From assembly GCA_958439725.1 (NCBI GenBank), contig CAUBWJ010000018.1, positions 1-43,531 on the forward strand: 43,531 bases of DNA, given 5' to 3'. Of this stretch, positions 32,164-39,346 are shown one piece after another (positions within the stretch are counted from its first letter, which is position 1; each line of letters begins with the position of its first letter). The DNA is from an uncultured Muribaculaceae bacterium (GTDB taxonomy: Bacteria; Bacteroidota; Bacteroidia; Bacteroidales; Muribaculaceae). The position numbers and the translations under genes are program-made. The notes under the pieces are model-generated. The model had not been told where the DNA came from. It was given only the letters and a program-made list of their open reading frames with translations, and searched no databases.

Positions 32164-32863
32164 TATAAAAGGAATAATTTTTGACTACGGCGGCACTATC
32201 GACAGCCGCGGCGTGCACTGGAGCGAGATAATCTGGGACGGATATCAGGCGTGCTCCGTGCCTGTGGACAAAGCCACATTCCGCGAGGCCTACGTCTACG
32301 CCGAGCGTGAGCTTGCACGCACACGCCACATTCTCCCTCACCACAACTTCCACGACCTCCTGCTCATAAAGATGCGAATAGAGCTGCAATGGCTGGCCGA
32401 CAACGGAAAACTCGGCTCCGACGCAGCAGCCATCTATGCCCAAGGGATAGCGGACTACTGCTACGACGCCGCCCGCAACTCCATAGCCGACGCGCGCCCC
32501 ACGCTCGACGCCCTCCATGAGCGCTATCCCATGGTGCTCGTAAGCAACTTCTACGGCAATGTGGAGGCCGTGCTCGAAGACTTCGGGCTGCGCCATTACT
32601 TCAGAAGCATAATAGAAAGCGCCGTTGTGGGCGTGCGCAAACCCGACCCGGCCATCTTTGCCTTAGGGGTGGAGGCGCTGGGCCTCAGGCCTGAAGAAGT
32701 GCTCGTGATAGGCGACAGCTATAAGAAAGACATTCTCCCGGCGCGGTCGCTGGGATGCCGCACGGCATGGCTCAAAGGTAAAGGCTGGACAGCCGACGAA
32801 GATCTTGTGGAAGATTCCGCGGCAATCTCGACACTCTCCGAAGTGCTCGACATAGCATTATAA
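32150..32863 (+). CDS. HAD-superfamily hydrolase, probable inositol-lipid phosphatase
   Basis: A 237-residue haloacid-dehalogenase-fold protein. The motifs are FDYGGTID (nucleophile D12), VSNFYG (motif II Ser), RKPDP (motif III Lys) and VIGDSYKKD (motif IV). The second Asp of the usual DxD is replaced by Gly14, a form found in some HAD hydrolases. In the Bacteroides inositol-lipid cluster a phosphatase removes the phosphate from phosphatidylinositol-phosphate, so this is the natural candidate. It overlaps the phosphatidyltransferase by 14 bp, a sign of tight coupling. Confidence 0.78.
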   Translation: MENTDIKGIIFDYGGTIDSRGVHWSEIIWDGYQACSVPVDKATFREAYVYAERELARTRHILPHHNFHDLLLIKMRIELQWLADNGKLGSDAAAIYAQGIADYCYDAARNSIADARPTLDALHERYPMVLVSNFYGNVEAVLEDFGLRHYFRSIIESAVVGVRKPDPAIFALGVEALGLRPEEVLVIGDSYKKDILPARSLGCRTAWLKGKGWTADEDLVEDSAAISTLSEVLDIAL

Positions 32864-32973
32864 TATTTTAACAATTATACCGCATAAAATTCGGTATTTA
32901 AGATATAATTAACTAAAACGGTTTATTCTTATCATTATTTAGCAAAAATAAGATTTTATTAAAATAAAACTAT

Positions 32974-33004
32974 TTTGCAATTGATAAAAATGGCCGTACA
33001 TTTA
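32974..33004 (+). promoter_or_regulatory. Inositol-3-phosphate synthase promoter
   Basis: TTTG (32974-32977), exactly 19 bp, then TACATTTA (32997-33004): a full -33 match and a -7 with only the final base different. It is in an AT-rich 231-bp gap, and the leader would be about 85 nt. This is the best promoter in the window. Confidence 0.75.
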
Positions 33005-33094
33005 CACCCGCTTTATAATACGGAAGCCTGCTCCCTCTGTTTCCGGTAAATCCAAAAAGACAGAACAATCAGTAACACAATTCTTTAACAAATC

Positions 33095-34402
33095 ATGAAG
33101 AAAACAAACGTAAAGCCGGCTGAAGGCAAACTCGGCGTCCTCGTGGTAGGACTTGGAGCCGTTAGCTCCACCTTTATGACCGGTGTGCTCATGACCCGCA
33201 AAGGCCTTGCAAAACCCGTTGGCTCAATGACTCAGTATGACAAAATCCGTGTAGGAAAAGGAGCTGACAAAAAATATCTGAAATACAACGAAATCGTGCC
33301 CATCGCCGACCTCAACGACATCGTGTTCGGAGCATGGGACGTATATCCCCAGAACGCCTACGAAAGCGCTATCAACTGCGAGGTGCTCAAGGAAAAAGAC
33401 ATCAACCCCGTGAAGGACGAGCTCGAGAAGATCGTTCCCATGAAGGCCGCTTTCGACCACAACTATGCAAAACGTCTTGACGGTGACAACGTGAAGACCG
33501 TAAAGGACCGCTGGGACATGACCGAGCAGATCCGCGAGGATATCCGCAACTTCAAGAAAGAAACCGGTGTTGACCGCGTTGTAGTGCTCTGGGCAGCTTC
33601 CACCGAGGTTTACGTTCCCGTTGACGAAAAGGTTCACGGCTCGCTCGCAGCCCTCGAGGCAGCAATGAAAGCCGACGACAAAGAGCATATCGCACCCTCC
33701 ATGTGCTACGCTTACGCAGCTCTTTCGGAAGGCGCTCCCTTCATCATGGGCGCTCCCAACACCACCGTTGACATCCCCGCAATGTGGGAGCTCAGCGAGA
33801 AGACCGGCATGCCCATCGCAGGCAAGGACTTCAAGACCGGCCAGACTCTGGTGAAATCAGGCTTCGCCCCCATCATCGGCACCCGTTGCCTCGGTCTCTC
33901 CGGATGGTTCTCAACCAACATCCTCGGCAACCGCGACGGCCTTGTGCTTGACGAGCCAGCCAACTTCCGCACAAAAGAGGTTTCCAAGCTCTCCACACTC
34001 GAGTCGATTCTCGTTCCCGAAGAGCAGCCCGACCTCTACACCGACTACTACCACAAAGTACGTATCAACTACTATCCTCCGCGCAACGACAACAAGGAAG
34101 GATGGGACAACATCGATATCTTCGGCTGGATGGGCTATCCCATGCAGATCAAGATCAACTTCCTCTGCCGCGACTCTATCCTGGCAGCTCCCCTCTGCCT
34201 TGACCTCGTGCTCCTGAGCGACCTCGCCGCACGCGCCGGCCGCCACGGCATCCAGCGCTTCCTGAGCTTCTTCCTCAAGAGCCCGATGCACGACTACACC
34301 AAGGGTGAGGTTCCCGTCAACCACCTCTTCCAGCAGTACGTTATGCTCAAGAACGCTCTGCGCGAAATGGGTGGCTACGAAGCCGACGAGGAAATCGACT
34401 GA
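33095..34402 (+). CDS. ino1: Inositol-3-phosphate synthase
   Basis: Makes inositol-3-phosphate from glucose-6-phosphate using NAD as a redox cofactor, the committed step for inositol lipids. The 435-residue protein begins KLGVLVVGLGAVSSTFMTGVL, the NAD-binding region with GLGAVSS, and includes NTTVDIPAMWELSEKTG, AGKDFKTGQTLVKSGFAP (the lysine-rich active site, DFKTGQT) and IDIFGWMGYPMQIKINFLC. Unlike its neighbours it uses almost no ATA isoleucine codons and many AAG, ATC and CTC codons, a high-expression pattern. It has its own promoter, and a hairpin terminator follows at 34456. Confidence 0.96.
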   Translation: MKKTNVKPAEGKLGVLVVGLGAVSSTFMTGVLMTRKGLAKPVGSMTQYDKIRVGKGADKKYLKYNEIVPIADLNDIVFGAWDVYPQNAYESAINCEVLKEKDINPVKDELEKIVPMKAAFDHNYAKRLDGDNVKTVKDRWDMTEQIREDIRNFKKETGVDRVVVLWAASTEVYVPVDEKVHGSLAALEAAMKADDKEHIAPSMCYAYAALSEGAPFIMGAPNTTVDIPAMWELSEKTGMPIAGKDFKTGQTLVKSGFAPIIGTRCLGLSGWFSTNILGNRDGLVLDEPANFRTKEVSKLSTLESILVPEEQPDLYTDYYHKVRINYYPPRNDNKEGWDNIDIFGWMGYPMQIKINFLCRDSILAAPLCLDLVLLSDLAARAGRHGIQRFLSFFLKSPMHDYTKGEVPVNHLFQQYVMLKNALREMGGYEADEEID

Positions 34403-34455
34403 TAAAACCCATCAAAGGGCAACATCATAACCTCCCTTTCAACTAAATTCAACTC

Positions 34456-34490
34456 AAGGAGGCTGCACCATCCGGCGCAGCCTCCTTTGT
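34456..34490 (+). terminator. Terminator after inositol-3-phosphate synthase
   Basis: AAGGAGGCTGC (34456-34466) pairs perfectly with GCAGCCTCCTT (34477-34487) around a 10-nt loop, followed by TTGTCATTT. It lies 53 bp after the stop. Confidence 0.85.
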
Positions 34491-34576
34491 CATTTAAATA
34501 CCTCCAGAGTACCGGACAGAGAAGAAGCAATTATTCTACTGCAATAGCATAAAAAGAGCCTATAAATCGCCCTCTA

Positions 34577-34845
34577 AGCACCTGTCTGTACAACCCACTG
34601 CGCAAACTGCGGGACTCCGAAAGCGTCTCCCCACAGAGCACCGGAGGTGCGGTCTCTGTACAACCCACTGCGCAAGCTGTGGAACCCCGAGAGCTTCTCC
34701 CAACGGAGCACCGGAGGTGCGATGTCTATACAACCCACTGCGTGAGCTGTGAGATCCAAGAGCGTCTCGCCCCAGGAGCACCGGAGGTGCGATATCTGTA
34801 CAACCCGCTGCGTGAGCTGCGGGCCTCAACAGCATCATCCCCTCT
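34577..34845. repeat. Left array of about 70-bp REP units
   Basis: Three clear copies start GAGCACCGGAGGTGC at 34636, 34706 and 34776, exactly 70 bp apart, with a partial fourth before them from about 34577. Each unit has a small hairpin, GCACC-GGA-GGTGC, and a second palindrome such as CCCGCTGCGTGAGCTGCGGG (34806-34823 region), a stem with a T-T mismatch as in classical REP sequences. Inverted copies are at 35465-35652. Confidence 0.9.
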
Positions 34846-34899
34846 GTGCGGCAAGCCTCGGAGAGCGCGCTGCCGCACCAATGCGTAAGCATGGGCTCT
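34846..34899. repeat. Left terminal inverted repeat of the RAYT element
   Basis: A 33-bp imperfect hairpin (34846-34878; GTGCGGCA pairs with TGCCGCAC) followed by about 20 bp including GCGTAAGCATGGGCTC. The same sequence occurs inverted at 35388-35440. Confidence 0.85.
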
Positions 34900-34943
34900 T
34901 TGTCAACCGGAATATTTATCATACCTTTGGGAAAAGTCTCCTC

Positions 34944-35387
34944 ATGAGTAAAATCCTTGCCCTCTACCACATTGTCTTCGCCACAAGAGACCGTCTCCCG
35001 GCTCTCCATGATGTGAACCGCCTCGACCTCCACAGAATCATAACCGCAATAGTGACAGAAAACAGGTGCCGAATGATATGTATAAACAGTGTTACCGACC
35101 ATCTCCACATGCTCATAGATCTATCCCCATCGATATCTCTGAGCAACTTCATGGCCTCGGTGAAGGCCAACTCAAGCAGATGGCTAAGGCATGACCCGCG
35201 GACAACCATGTTTGATGGATGGTGCAACGGCTACTATGCGTGCACGGTCTCTCCCGGTATGATGGGCAAGACCATTGAGTATATCCGAAGTCAGACGGAG
35301 CACCACAGGATATCGTTCTTCGTGAGCGAGATAAAGACGATGTGTCAGCATCTCGGTCTCACGTTCCATCCCGATGATCTGAAGTGA
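34944..35387 (+). CDS. tnpA-REP: REP-associated tyrosine transposase (RAYT, IS200-like Y1 family)
   Basis: A 147-residue HUH nuclease. The histidine pair is H53 and H55 in DHLHMLIDL, and the catalytic tyrosine is Y113 in IEYIRSQTEHH; the N-terminal SKILALYHIVFATRDR is typical. The ATG at 34944 gives a normal length; the open frame extends left through repeat DNA. RAYTs are domesticated, usually immobile relatives of IS200 transposases that nick REP hairpins at a 5' tetranucleotide and are thought to spread REP/REPIN elements in the genome. The gene is bracketed by mirror-image REP arrays, which supports that role here. It is intact, so may still act. Confidence 0.9.
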   Translation: MSKILALYHIVFATRDRLPALHDVNRLDLHRIITAIVTENRCRMICINSVTDHLHMLIDLSPSISLSNFMASVKANSSRWLRHDPRTTMFDGWCNGYYACTVSPGMMGKTIEYIRSQTEHHRISFFVSEIKTMCQHLGLTFHPDDLK

Positions 35388-35440
35388 GGGCCCATGCTGA
35401 CGCGTTAGTGCGGCGGCGCGCTCTCCGAGGCTTGCCGCAC
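35388..35440. repeat. Right terminal inverted repeat of the RAYT element
   Basis: Starts immediately after the transposase stop codon. The 33-bp hairpin at 35408-35440 is the reverse complement of 34846-34878 apart from one or two bases. Confidence 0.85.
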
Positions 35441-35464
35441 AGAGGGGGGAACACGCGCTTGGGT

Positions 35465-35660
35465 CCCGCAGCTCACGCAGCGGGTTGTACAAATATCGCA
35501 CCTCCGGTGCTCTGTGGGGAGACGCTTCCGGGTCCCACAGCTCACGCAGTGGGTTGTACAGATATCGCACCTCCGGTGCTCCCTGGGGAGAGCGTTCTCG
35601 GGAGCCCGCAGCTTGCACAGTGGGTTGTGCAGAGACCGCACCTCTGGTGCTTCCTGGGAA
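35465..35660. repeat. Right array of about 70-bp REP units, inverted
   Basis: Copies of GCACCTCCGGTGCTC begin at 35498 and 35567, and a diverged one at 35638 (69 and 71 bp apart). Each follows CAGCTCACGCAG(C/T)GGGTTGT in the first two copies, the complement of the left unit. The arrangement left array - gene - right array is symmetric. Confidence 0.9.
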
Positions 35661-35733
35661 GTTAGATACGTTCGGTTCACGTAGCTTGCGATGTAGGGAG
35701 TAGGGATATTGAGGTTATGTGAAACAGCAAAGG

Positions 35734-35805
35734 GTAGGGCTGCTCCATGGAGCAGCCGGCCACAATGCATTGACTATAAGCGGCTGCACGAGCGTGCAGC
35801 CCTAC
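35734..35805. repeat. REPIN, GTAG family
   Basis: Two REP hairpins in inverted order: GTAG followed by a perfect 20-bp palindrome at 35738-35757, then 24 bp, then a 20-bp palindrome with a 2-nt centre at 35782-35801, closed by CTAC. The GTAG/CTAC ends and paired hairpins are the standard REPIN form. Its sequence differs from the arrays flanking the RAYT gene. Confidence 0.85.
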
Positions 35806-35892
35806 AAGTTTGGGTGGGAATTTGAGTTTTGTAGGGGATTTTGAGGATGGGAGTTTGGGTGGCTTGAGAATAGGCGGTCGTGAGGGAGGGAA

Positions 35893-36516
35893 TCAGAGTT
35901 TGCGGAGGAGGGTGAGGCCGTCGCGGAGGGGGATTATGGCGGTTTCTACGCGGGGGTCGCGGGCCACGGCGTCGTTGAAGCGCTCTATGCCGAGGGTCTG
36001 GGGGTCGTGGGAGCCGGTGGCAACTTTGCCGTCCCAGAGGGTATTGTCGGCGAGGATGAATCCGCCCTGGCGCACGAGCGGCAGAACCATCTCGAAATAT
36101 TCCGTGTAATGGCGTTTGTTGGCATCGATATACACCATATCCCAGCCGGAGGGTAGAGAGGGCACCACGGCCAGCGCATCGCCTATATGGAGCGTGATGC
36201 GGGCTCCCGGAGCAGTGGCGAATAGCTCGCGGAGCGAGTCGGCCTGTTCGTCGTCAATCTCCACGGTATGTACCTCGCCGCTCTGGTCCATCCCCTCGGC
36301 GATGCACATGGCCGAATAGCCGGAGAAGGTGCCGAGCTCAAGCACACGGCGGGGCGCAATCATGGCCGTAAGCATCTTCAGGAGGCGTCCCTGCACGTGA
36401 CCGGCACACATACGGGGATAGAGGCGGTGAAGCCAGGTGTCGCGATAGAGCTTCTGAAGATGGGGCGGCTCGGCCGAGATATGCGATTCTATGTATTCTG
36501 TCAGATCAGTCTGCAT
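35893..36516 (-). CDS. O-methyltransferase, class I SAM-dependent (COMT-like)
   Basis: A 207-residue methyltransferase of the caffeoyl-CoA/catechol O-methyltransferase family. The SAM site VLELGTFSGYSAMCIAEG is at about residue 58, VEIDDEQAD follows, YIDANKRHYTEYF is the metal-binding Asp segment and ADNTLWDGKV a further metal ligand. Substrate is unknown. The start ATG overlaps the 3' end of the pyruvate kinase gene by 16 bp, so it is translationally coupled. In Bacteroidales this enzyme often travels with aroQ and pyruvate kinase. Confidence 0.9.
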   Translation of the reverse strand: MQTDLTEYIESHISAEPPHLQKLYRDTWLHRLYPRMCAGHVQGRLLKMLTAMIAPRRVLELGTFSGYSAMCIAEGMDQSGEVHTVEIDDEQADSLRELFATAPGARITLHIGDALAVVPSLPSGWDMVYIDANKRHYTEYFEMVLPLVRQGGFILADNTLWDGKVATGSHDPQTLGIERFNDAVARDPRVETAIIPLRDGLTLLRKL

Positions 36517-37520
36517 GAAAGATTGGCGTTAACTGTCGCAGCGATTGTGCGACGCATTATGTCGATGCATTCGGCGGGGTATTCCCCGCGTGCCGTCTCG
36601 CCGGTGAGCAACAGCCAGGAAGAGCCTTCCATCACGCCGAGGGCTATGTCGGAAAGCTCGGCGCGGGTGGGCGAGGGGTTCTGCATCATGGACTGCAGGA
36701 TGTGAGTGGCAACAATAGAGGGCTTTCCGGCGGCGTGGCACAGCGAAAGCGCCTGCAGCTGCACGGCGGGAATGTCGGCGGGATCAATCTGGGCGCCGAG
36801 GTCGCCGCGGGCCACAAGCAGCCCGTCGGAAACCTCGAGAATGCTGCGGAGGTTCTGCACGCCCTCACGGCATTCAATCTTGGCGTAAAGCCTTACAGAA
36901 CTTCCGGCTATGACCTCTCTAACGGCAAGCACATCGGCCGCGGAGCGCACAAATGAATGCGCCACAATGTCGGCTCCGGCCTCCACGGCGGCTCGCAGAC
37001 TCAGAAGGTCGCGCGGAGAGACGGCAGGAAGCGGGGGAATCTCGGTGCCGGGAATATTGAGCGTCTTGCGCGAGTCAAGATTTCCCGCCTTTACCACACG
37101 GGCCTTAACGCCGTCAGCATCCACCGCATCGGCCACAAGCTCTATCTCGCCGTCGTCGAGCAGTATGCGGCATCCGGCCGAGGCATAGCGCTCAAGGCCG
37201 TCAACCATCACGCAGACGCATTCCGAGGTGGTAGGCTCCGAGCCTGAACGAAGCAGCACACGGTGGCCTTCGGGCATGTATATGGGCGCCGGCGCAGCGA
37301 TATCGGTGGTGCGTATCTCCGGACCCTTGGTGTCGATAAGGATGGTAGTGGAAGGGGAGACGGAGCGTATAAGAGCTATCATCCCGCGCATGGTCTGGGG
37401 AGAGACGTGGGCGGAATTGATACGTACTCCTTCCATACCCAGCGAGTGCAGACGCTCCACAAACTCACGGGTGCAACGGTCGTCGGCCACGGTGGCCATT
37501 ATGCGTGTGGGAGTGCTCAT
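36501..37520 (-). CDS. pyk: Pyruvate kinase lacking the C-terminal domain
   Basis: Converts phosphoenolpyruvate and ADP to pyruvate and ATP. From ATG 37520 the protein is 339 residues, against about 470-580 usually. The A and B domains are complete: R33-INSAH, DTKGPEIRT (63-71), the AKIECREGVQNL lysine, VARGDLGAQI, VATHILQSMM and PTRAELSDIALGV, ending soon after TGETARGEYPAECIDIM. The C domain that holds allosteric sites is missing, and A37 replaces the K+-binding Ser of the usual RxNFSH. The stop lies 16 bp inside the next gene, so the end is not a frameshift. It overlaps aroQ by 4 bp. Activity is likely but control may differ. Confidence 0.85.
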   Translation of the reverse strand: MSTPTRIMATVADDRCTREFVERLHSLGMEGVRINSAHVSPQTMRGMIALIRSVSPSTTILIDTKGPEIRTTDIAAPAPIYMPEGHRVLLRSGSEPTTSECVCVMVDGLERYASAGCRILLDDGEIELVADAVDADGVKARVVKAGNLDSRKTLNIPGTEIPPLPAVSPRDLLSLRAAVEAGADIVAHSFVRSAADVLAVREVIAGSSVRLYAKIECREGVQNLRSILEVSDGLLVARGDLGAQIDPADIPAVQLQALSLCHAAGKPSIVATHILQSMMQNPSPTRAELSDIALGVMEGSSWLLLTGETARGEYPAECIDIMRRTIAATVNANLSCRLI

Positions 37521-37948
37521 AACTTCAGGGAGGCTTCTATGGCCAGACGGTAGCTGTCGAGGCCGAAACCGGCTATCGACCCGCGGCACACCGGGGCAAT
37601 CATTGACGTATGGCGCACGGCCTCGCGCGCGGCTATATTGGAAATATGCACCTCGATTACCGGAACATTTATCGAGGCTATGGCATCGGCTATGGCGAGC
37701 GATGTATGGGTATAGGCACCGGCGTTGAGCACGATTGCACGCGGGGGCAGGGCAGACAGAGCCTCGGCATGGAGGCGGTCAATGATAAACCCTTCCACGT
37801 TTGACTGATAATAGTCAATCGTAACGTCGGGATAAGCCTCGCGCAGGGATGCCAGACACGATTCCATGGTAAGGCTGCCGTAGACATCGGGCTGACGGGT
37901 GCCGAGCAGATTGAGATTGGGGCCGTTTATAATAAGAATTCTTTCCAT
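37517..37948 (-). CDS. aroQ: 3-dehydroquinate dehydratase, type II
   Basis: Third step of the shikimate pathway, forming 3-dehydroshikimate. The 143-residue protein has INGPNLNLLGTRQPDVYGS with the catalytic Tyr of the lid, YYQSNVEGFIID, VLNAGAYTHTSLAIADAI and VIEVHISNI with the His, all characteristic of the small dodecameric type II enzyme. Stop and pyruvate kinase start share ATGA (37517-37520), and the upstream small membrane protein ends 2 bp before the aroQ ATG. Confidence 0.95.
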   Translation of the reverse strand: MERILIINGPNLNLLGTRQPDVYGSLTMESCLASLREAYPDVTIDYYQSNVEGFIIDRLHAEALSALPPRAIVLNAGAYTHTSLAIADAIASINVPVIEVHISNIAAREAVRHTSMIAPVCRGSIAGFGLDSYRLAIEASLKL

Positions 37949-37949
37949 A

Positions 37950-38240
37950 TCAGAACAGTTGTGCGGGTTGAGCCGTCAGCACCAGATACCAGATGGCAGC
38001 ATGGGTGAGCAGCATGAGGGCGAGAATGATCCATGCAAGAGTGCGGCGCGCGGGATAGGACTGCCACGCGATCCAGGCCGCCGCCATAACGTAGAGCGGG
38101 TAAATCATCACCCAGGTGCGGGCATCGGTGTGAGGCGGACAGTTATCGAGCAACACCGGCGTCTGAAACACCGGCAAAGCGAAGAGAATCACCAGAACAG
38201 TGTACCACACGGGCACTTGGGAAGGGCGGAAGGCACTCAT
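37950..38240 (-). CDS. Small predicted membrane protein
   Basis: A 96-residue protein with three hydrophobic segments (about 12-28, 44-58 and 68-90) and no motif that I recognise. It starts within the last four bases of the epimerase gene (38237-38240) and ends 1 bp before aroQ, so it is firmly part of this transcript and likely a real gene. Function cannot be inferred. Confidence 0.7.
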   Translation of the reverse strand: MSAFRPSQVPVWYTVLVILFALPVFQTPVLLDNCPPHTDARTWVMIYPLYVMAAAWIAWQSYPARRTLAWIILALMLLTHAAIWYLVLTAQPAQLF

Positions 38241-39313
38241 CGGTTTTCTCCTTTCTTCTTTTTATCCGCGGCAATCTCGGCCTTGCGGGCTGCCTCGGCC
38301 TTGCGGTAGGCATCCACGGTCACCTTTATACCTTTTTCGAGCGAGAAGATGGGATGGAAGCCGAAATCCACCACGGAATCGGCTATGGTGCAGTCCCAGT
38401 TGCGCTGGCGCATGATCTTGTACTTATCGGTGTTGAGCGTGGAAGGCTGCATTTTGGCTATGCCGTATTTCTCGGCCACAAGCGAGGCAATGTAAGTGGC
38501 CCACAGAGGCAGACGCACCGGAATCACGAACCGGCGACCGAGCGCACGCGCCACTATGCGTCGGAACTCGCTCTGGGTGTAGGCGCGGCCTTCGGAAATA
38601 ATGTAGATGCGGTGTACGGTGTGCTTCGAATCAAGAGCCTCGAATATGGCGGCGGCAAGATCCTCCACGTAGATGAACGTGAGCATCTGCTTGCGGAAAC
38701 CCACGCCGAAATCCCAGTGACGGTCTATGCTCTTGATCATCATCAGATAATCCTGCTCGTGGGGGCCATAGACGCCCGTAGGACGGAAAATAGTCCACGG
38801 CACGTCGGGACACGTCTGCAGAAATGTCTCCGCCTTGATTTTCGACAGGCCGTAGCGCGTGTTGGGGCGGGGGACAGCCTTGGTATCAATCGGCGTATAG
38901 TTTTTCTCATCGCCGGGCCCGACAGCACTGAGACTGCTCATATACAGGAACTTCGAAGGCATCATATCGGCTTGGCGCACAGCCTCCACAAACGAGCGGA
39001 GATAGCTGAAATTGATGCGGTTGAAGTCAGCGAAATTAGTGCATTTGGTGGCACCGAGATTATACACCATATAATCCCAGCGCGAGCCTTCGGGGAGGAC
39101 GGAGGAGAGGGCTGAAGCCATGGCGTCGGTGGAATCATAGTCGAGAATCAGGAACCTGATACGGGGGTCGGTGAGAAACTTCCGCGATGTGGAGGCGCGC
39201 ACGCCGGCCCACACCTCGAATCCGCGCCTTAGGCCTTCGGCCACTATAAAGCCGCCTATGAAGCCTCCGGCACCGACCACGAGCACCTTCTTTGCCGCTT
39301 GTGATGTGTTCAT
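38237..39313 (-). CDS. NAD-dependent epimerase/dehydratase family protein
   Basis: Extended short-chain dehydrogenase with NAD-binding GAGGFIGGFI at residues 14-23, a central SSLSAVG and the catalytic YGLSK at about residue 156. Relatives act on nucleotide sugars, sterol-like or other substrates, and none is indicated here. The 358-residue length is normal, with a lysine/alanine-rich C-terminal tail (RKAEAARKAEIAADKKKKGENR region). It is the first gene of a five-gene minus-strand run with small overlaps: epimerase, membrane protein, aroQ, pyruvate kinase, O-methyltransferase. The promoter overlaps that of trmB. Confidence 0.87.
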   Translation of the reverse strand: MNTSQAAKKVLVVGAGGFIGGFIVAEGLRRGFEVWAGVRASTSRKFLTDPRIRFLILDYDSTDAMASALSSVLPEGSRWDYMVYNLGATKCTNFADFNRINFSYLRSFVEAVRQADMMPSKFLYMSSLSAVGPGDEKNYTPIDTKAVPRPNTRYGLSKIKAETFLQTCPDVPWTIFRPTGVYGPHEQDYLMMIKSIDRHWDFGVGFRKQMLTFIYVEDLAAAIFEALDSKHTVHRIYIISEGRAYTQSEFRRIVARALGRRFVIPVRLPLWATYIASLVAEKYGIAKMQPSTLNTDKYKIMRQRNWDCTIADSVVDFGFHPIFSLEKGIKVTVDAYRKAEAARKAEIAADKKKKGENR

Positions 39314-39329
39314 AAAGTGATATTTTTGA

Positions 39330-39337
39330 CAAAAGTA
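39330..39337 (-). promoter_or_regulatory. Epimerase operon promoter -7 box
   Basis: The minus strand reads TACTTTTG, a perfect TAnnTTTG, 16 bp before the ATG at 39313. It is one base away from the trmB -7 box on the other strand. Confidence 0.55.
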
Positions 39338-39338
39338 T

Positions 39339-39346
39339 TAAATTTG
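39339..39346 (+). promoter_or_regulatory. trmB promoter -7 box
   Basis: TAAATTTG, a perfect TAnnTTTG, 31 bp before the ATG at 39378. The divergent epimerase box is at 39330-39337, so both polymerase sites would overlap fully. Confidence 0.55.

Larger units (their letters stand above)
34403..34943. other. Intergenic region with terminator and left REP array (541 bp)
   Basis: No gene is supported. It contains the terminator of the inositol synthase, about 85 bp with nothing recognisable, a tandem array of 70-bp REP units, and a 33-bp hairpin that has an inverted partner beyond the transposase gene. Open frames here are translations of the repeats. Confidence 0.7.
35388..35892. other. Intergenic repeat region after the RAYT gene (505 bp)
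   Basis: Holds the right inverted repeat, the right REP array, a second-family REPIN and about 85 bp of G/T-rich DNA before the O-methyltransferase stop. No gene is supported. Confidence 0.7.

Noticed and set aside
34749..34943. N-terminal extension of the RAYT protein from 34749
   Set aside because: The extra 65 residues are encoded by REP repeat DNA and lie outside the Y1 domain; ATG 34944 begins the conserved sequence.
34577..35660. CRISPR array, suggested by regular 70-bp spacing
   Set aside because: The whole 70-bp unit is conserved, so there are no unique spacers, the arrays are inverted about a transposase gene and no cas genes occur.
35384..35770. Small open frames on both strands in the right REP array
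   Set aside because: They repeat the same peptide each 70 bp because they translate the repeat units; no start site or family supports them.
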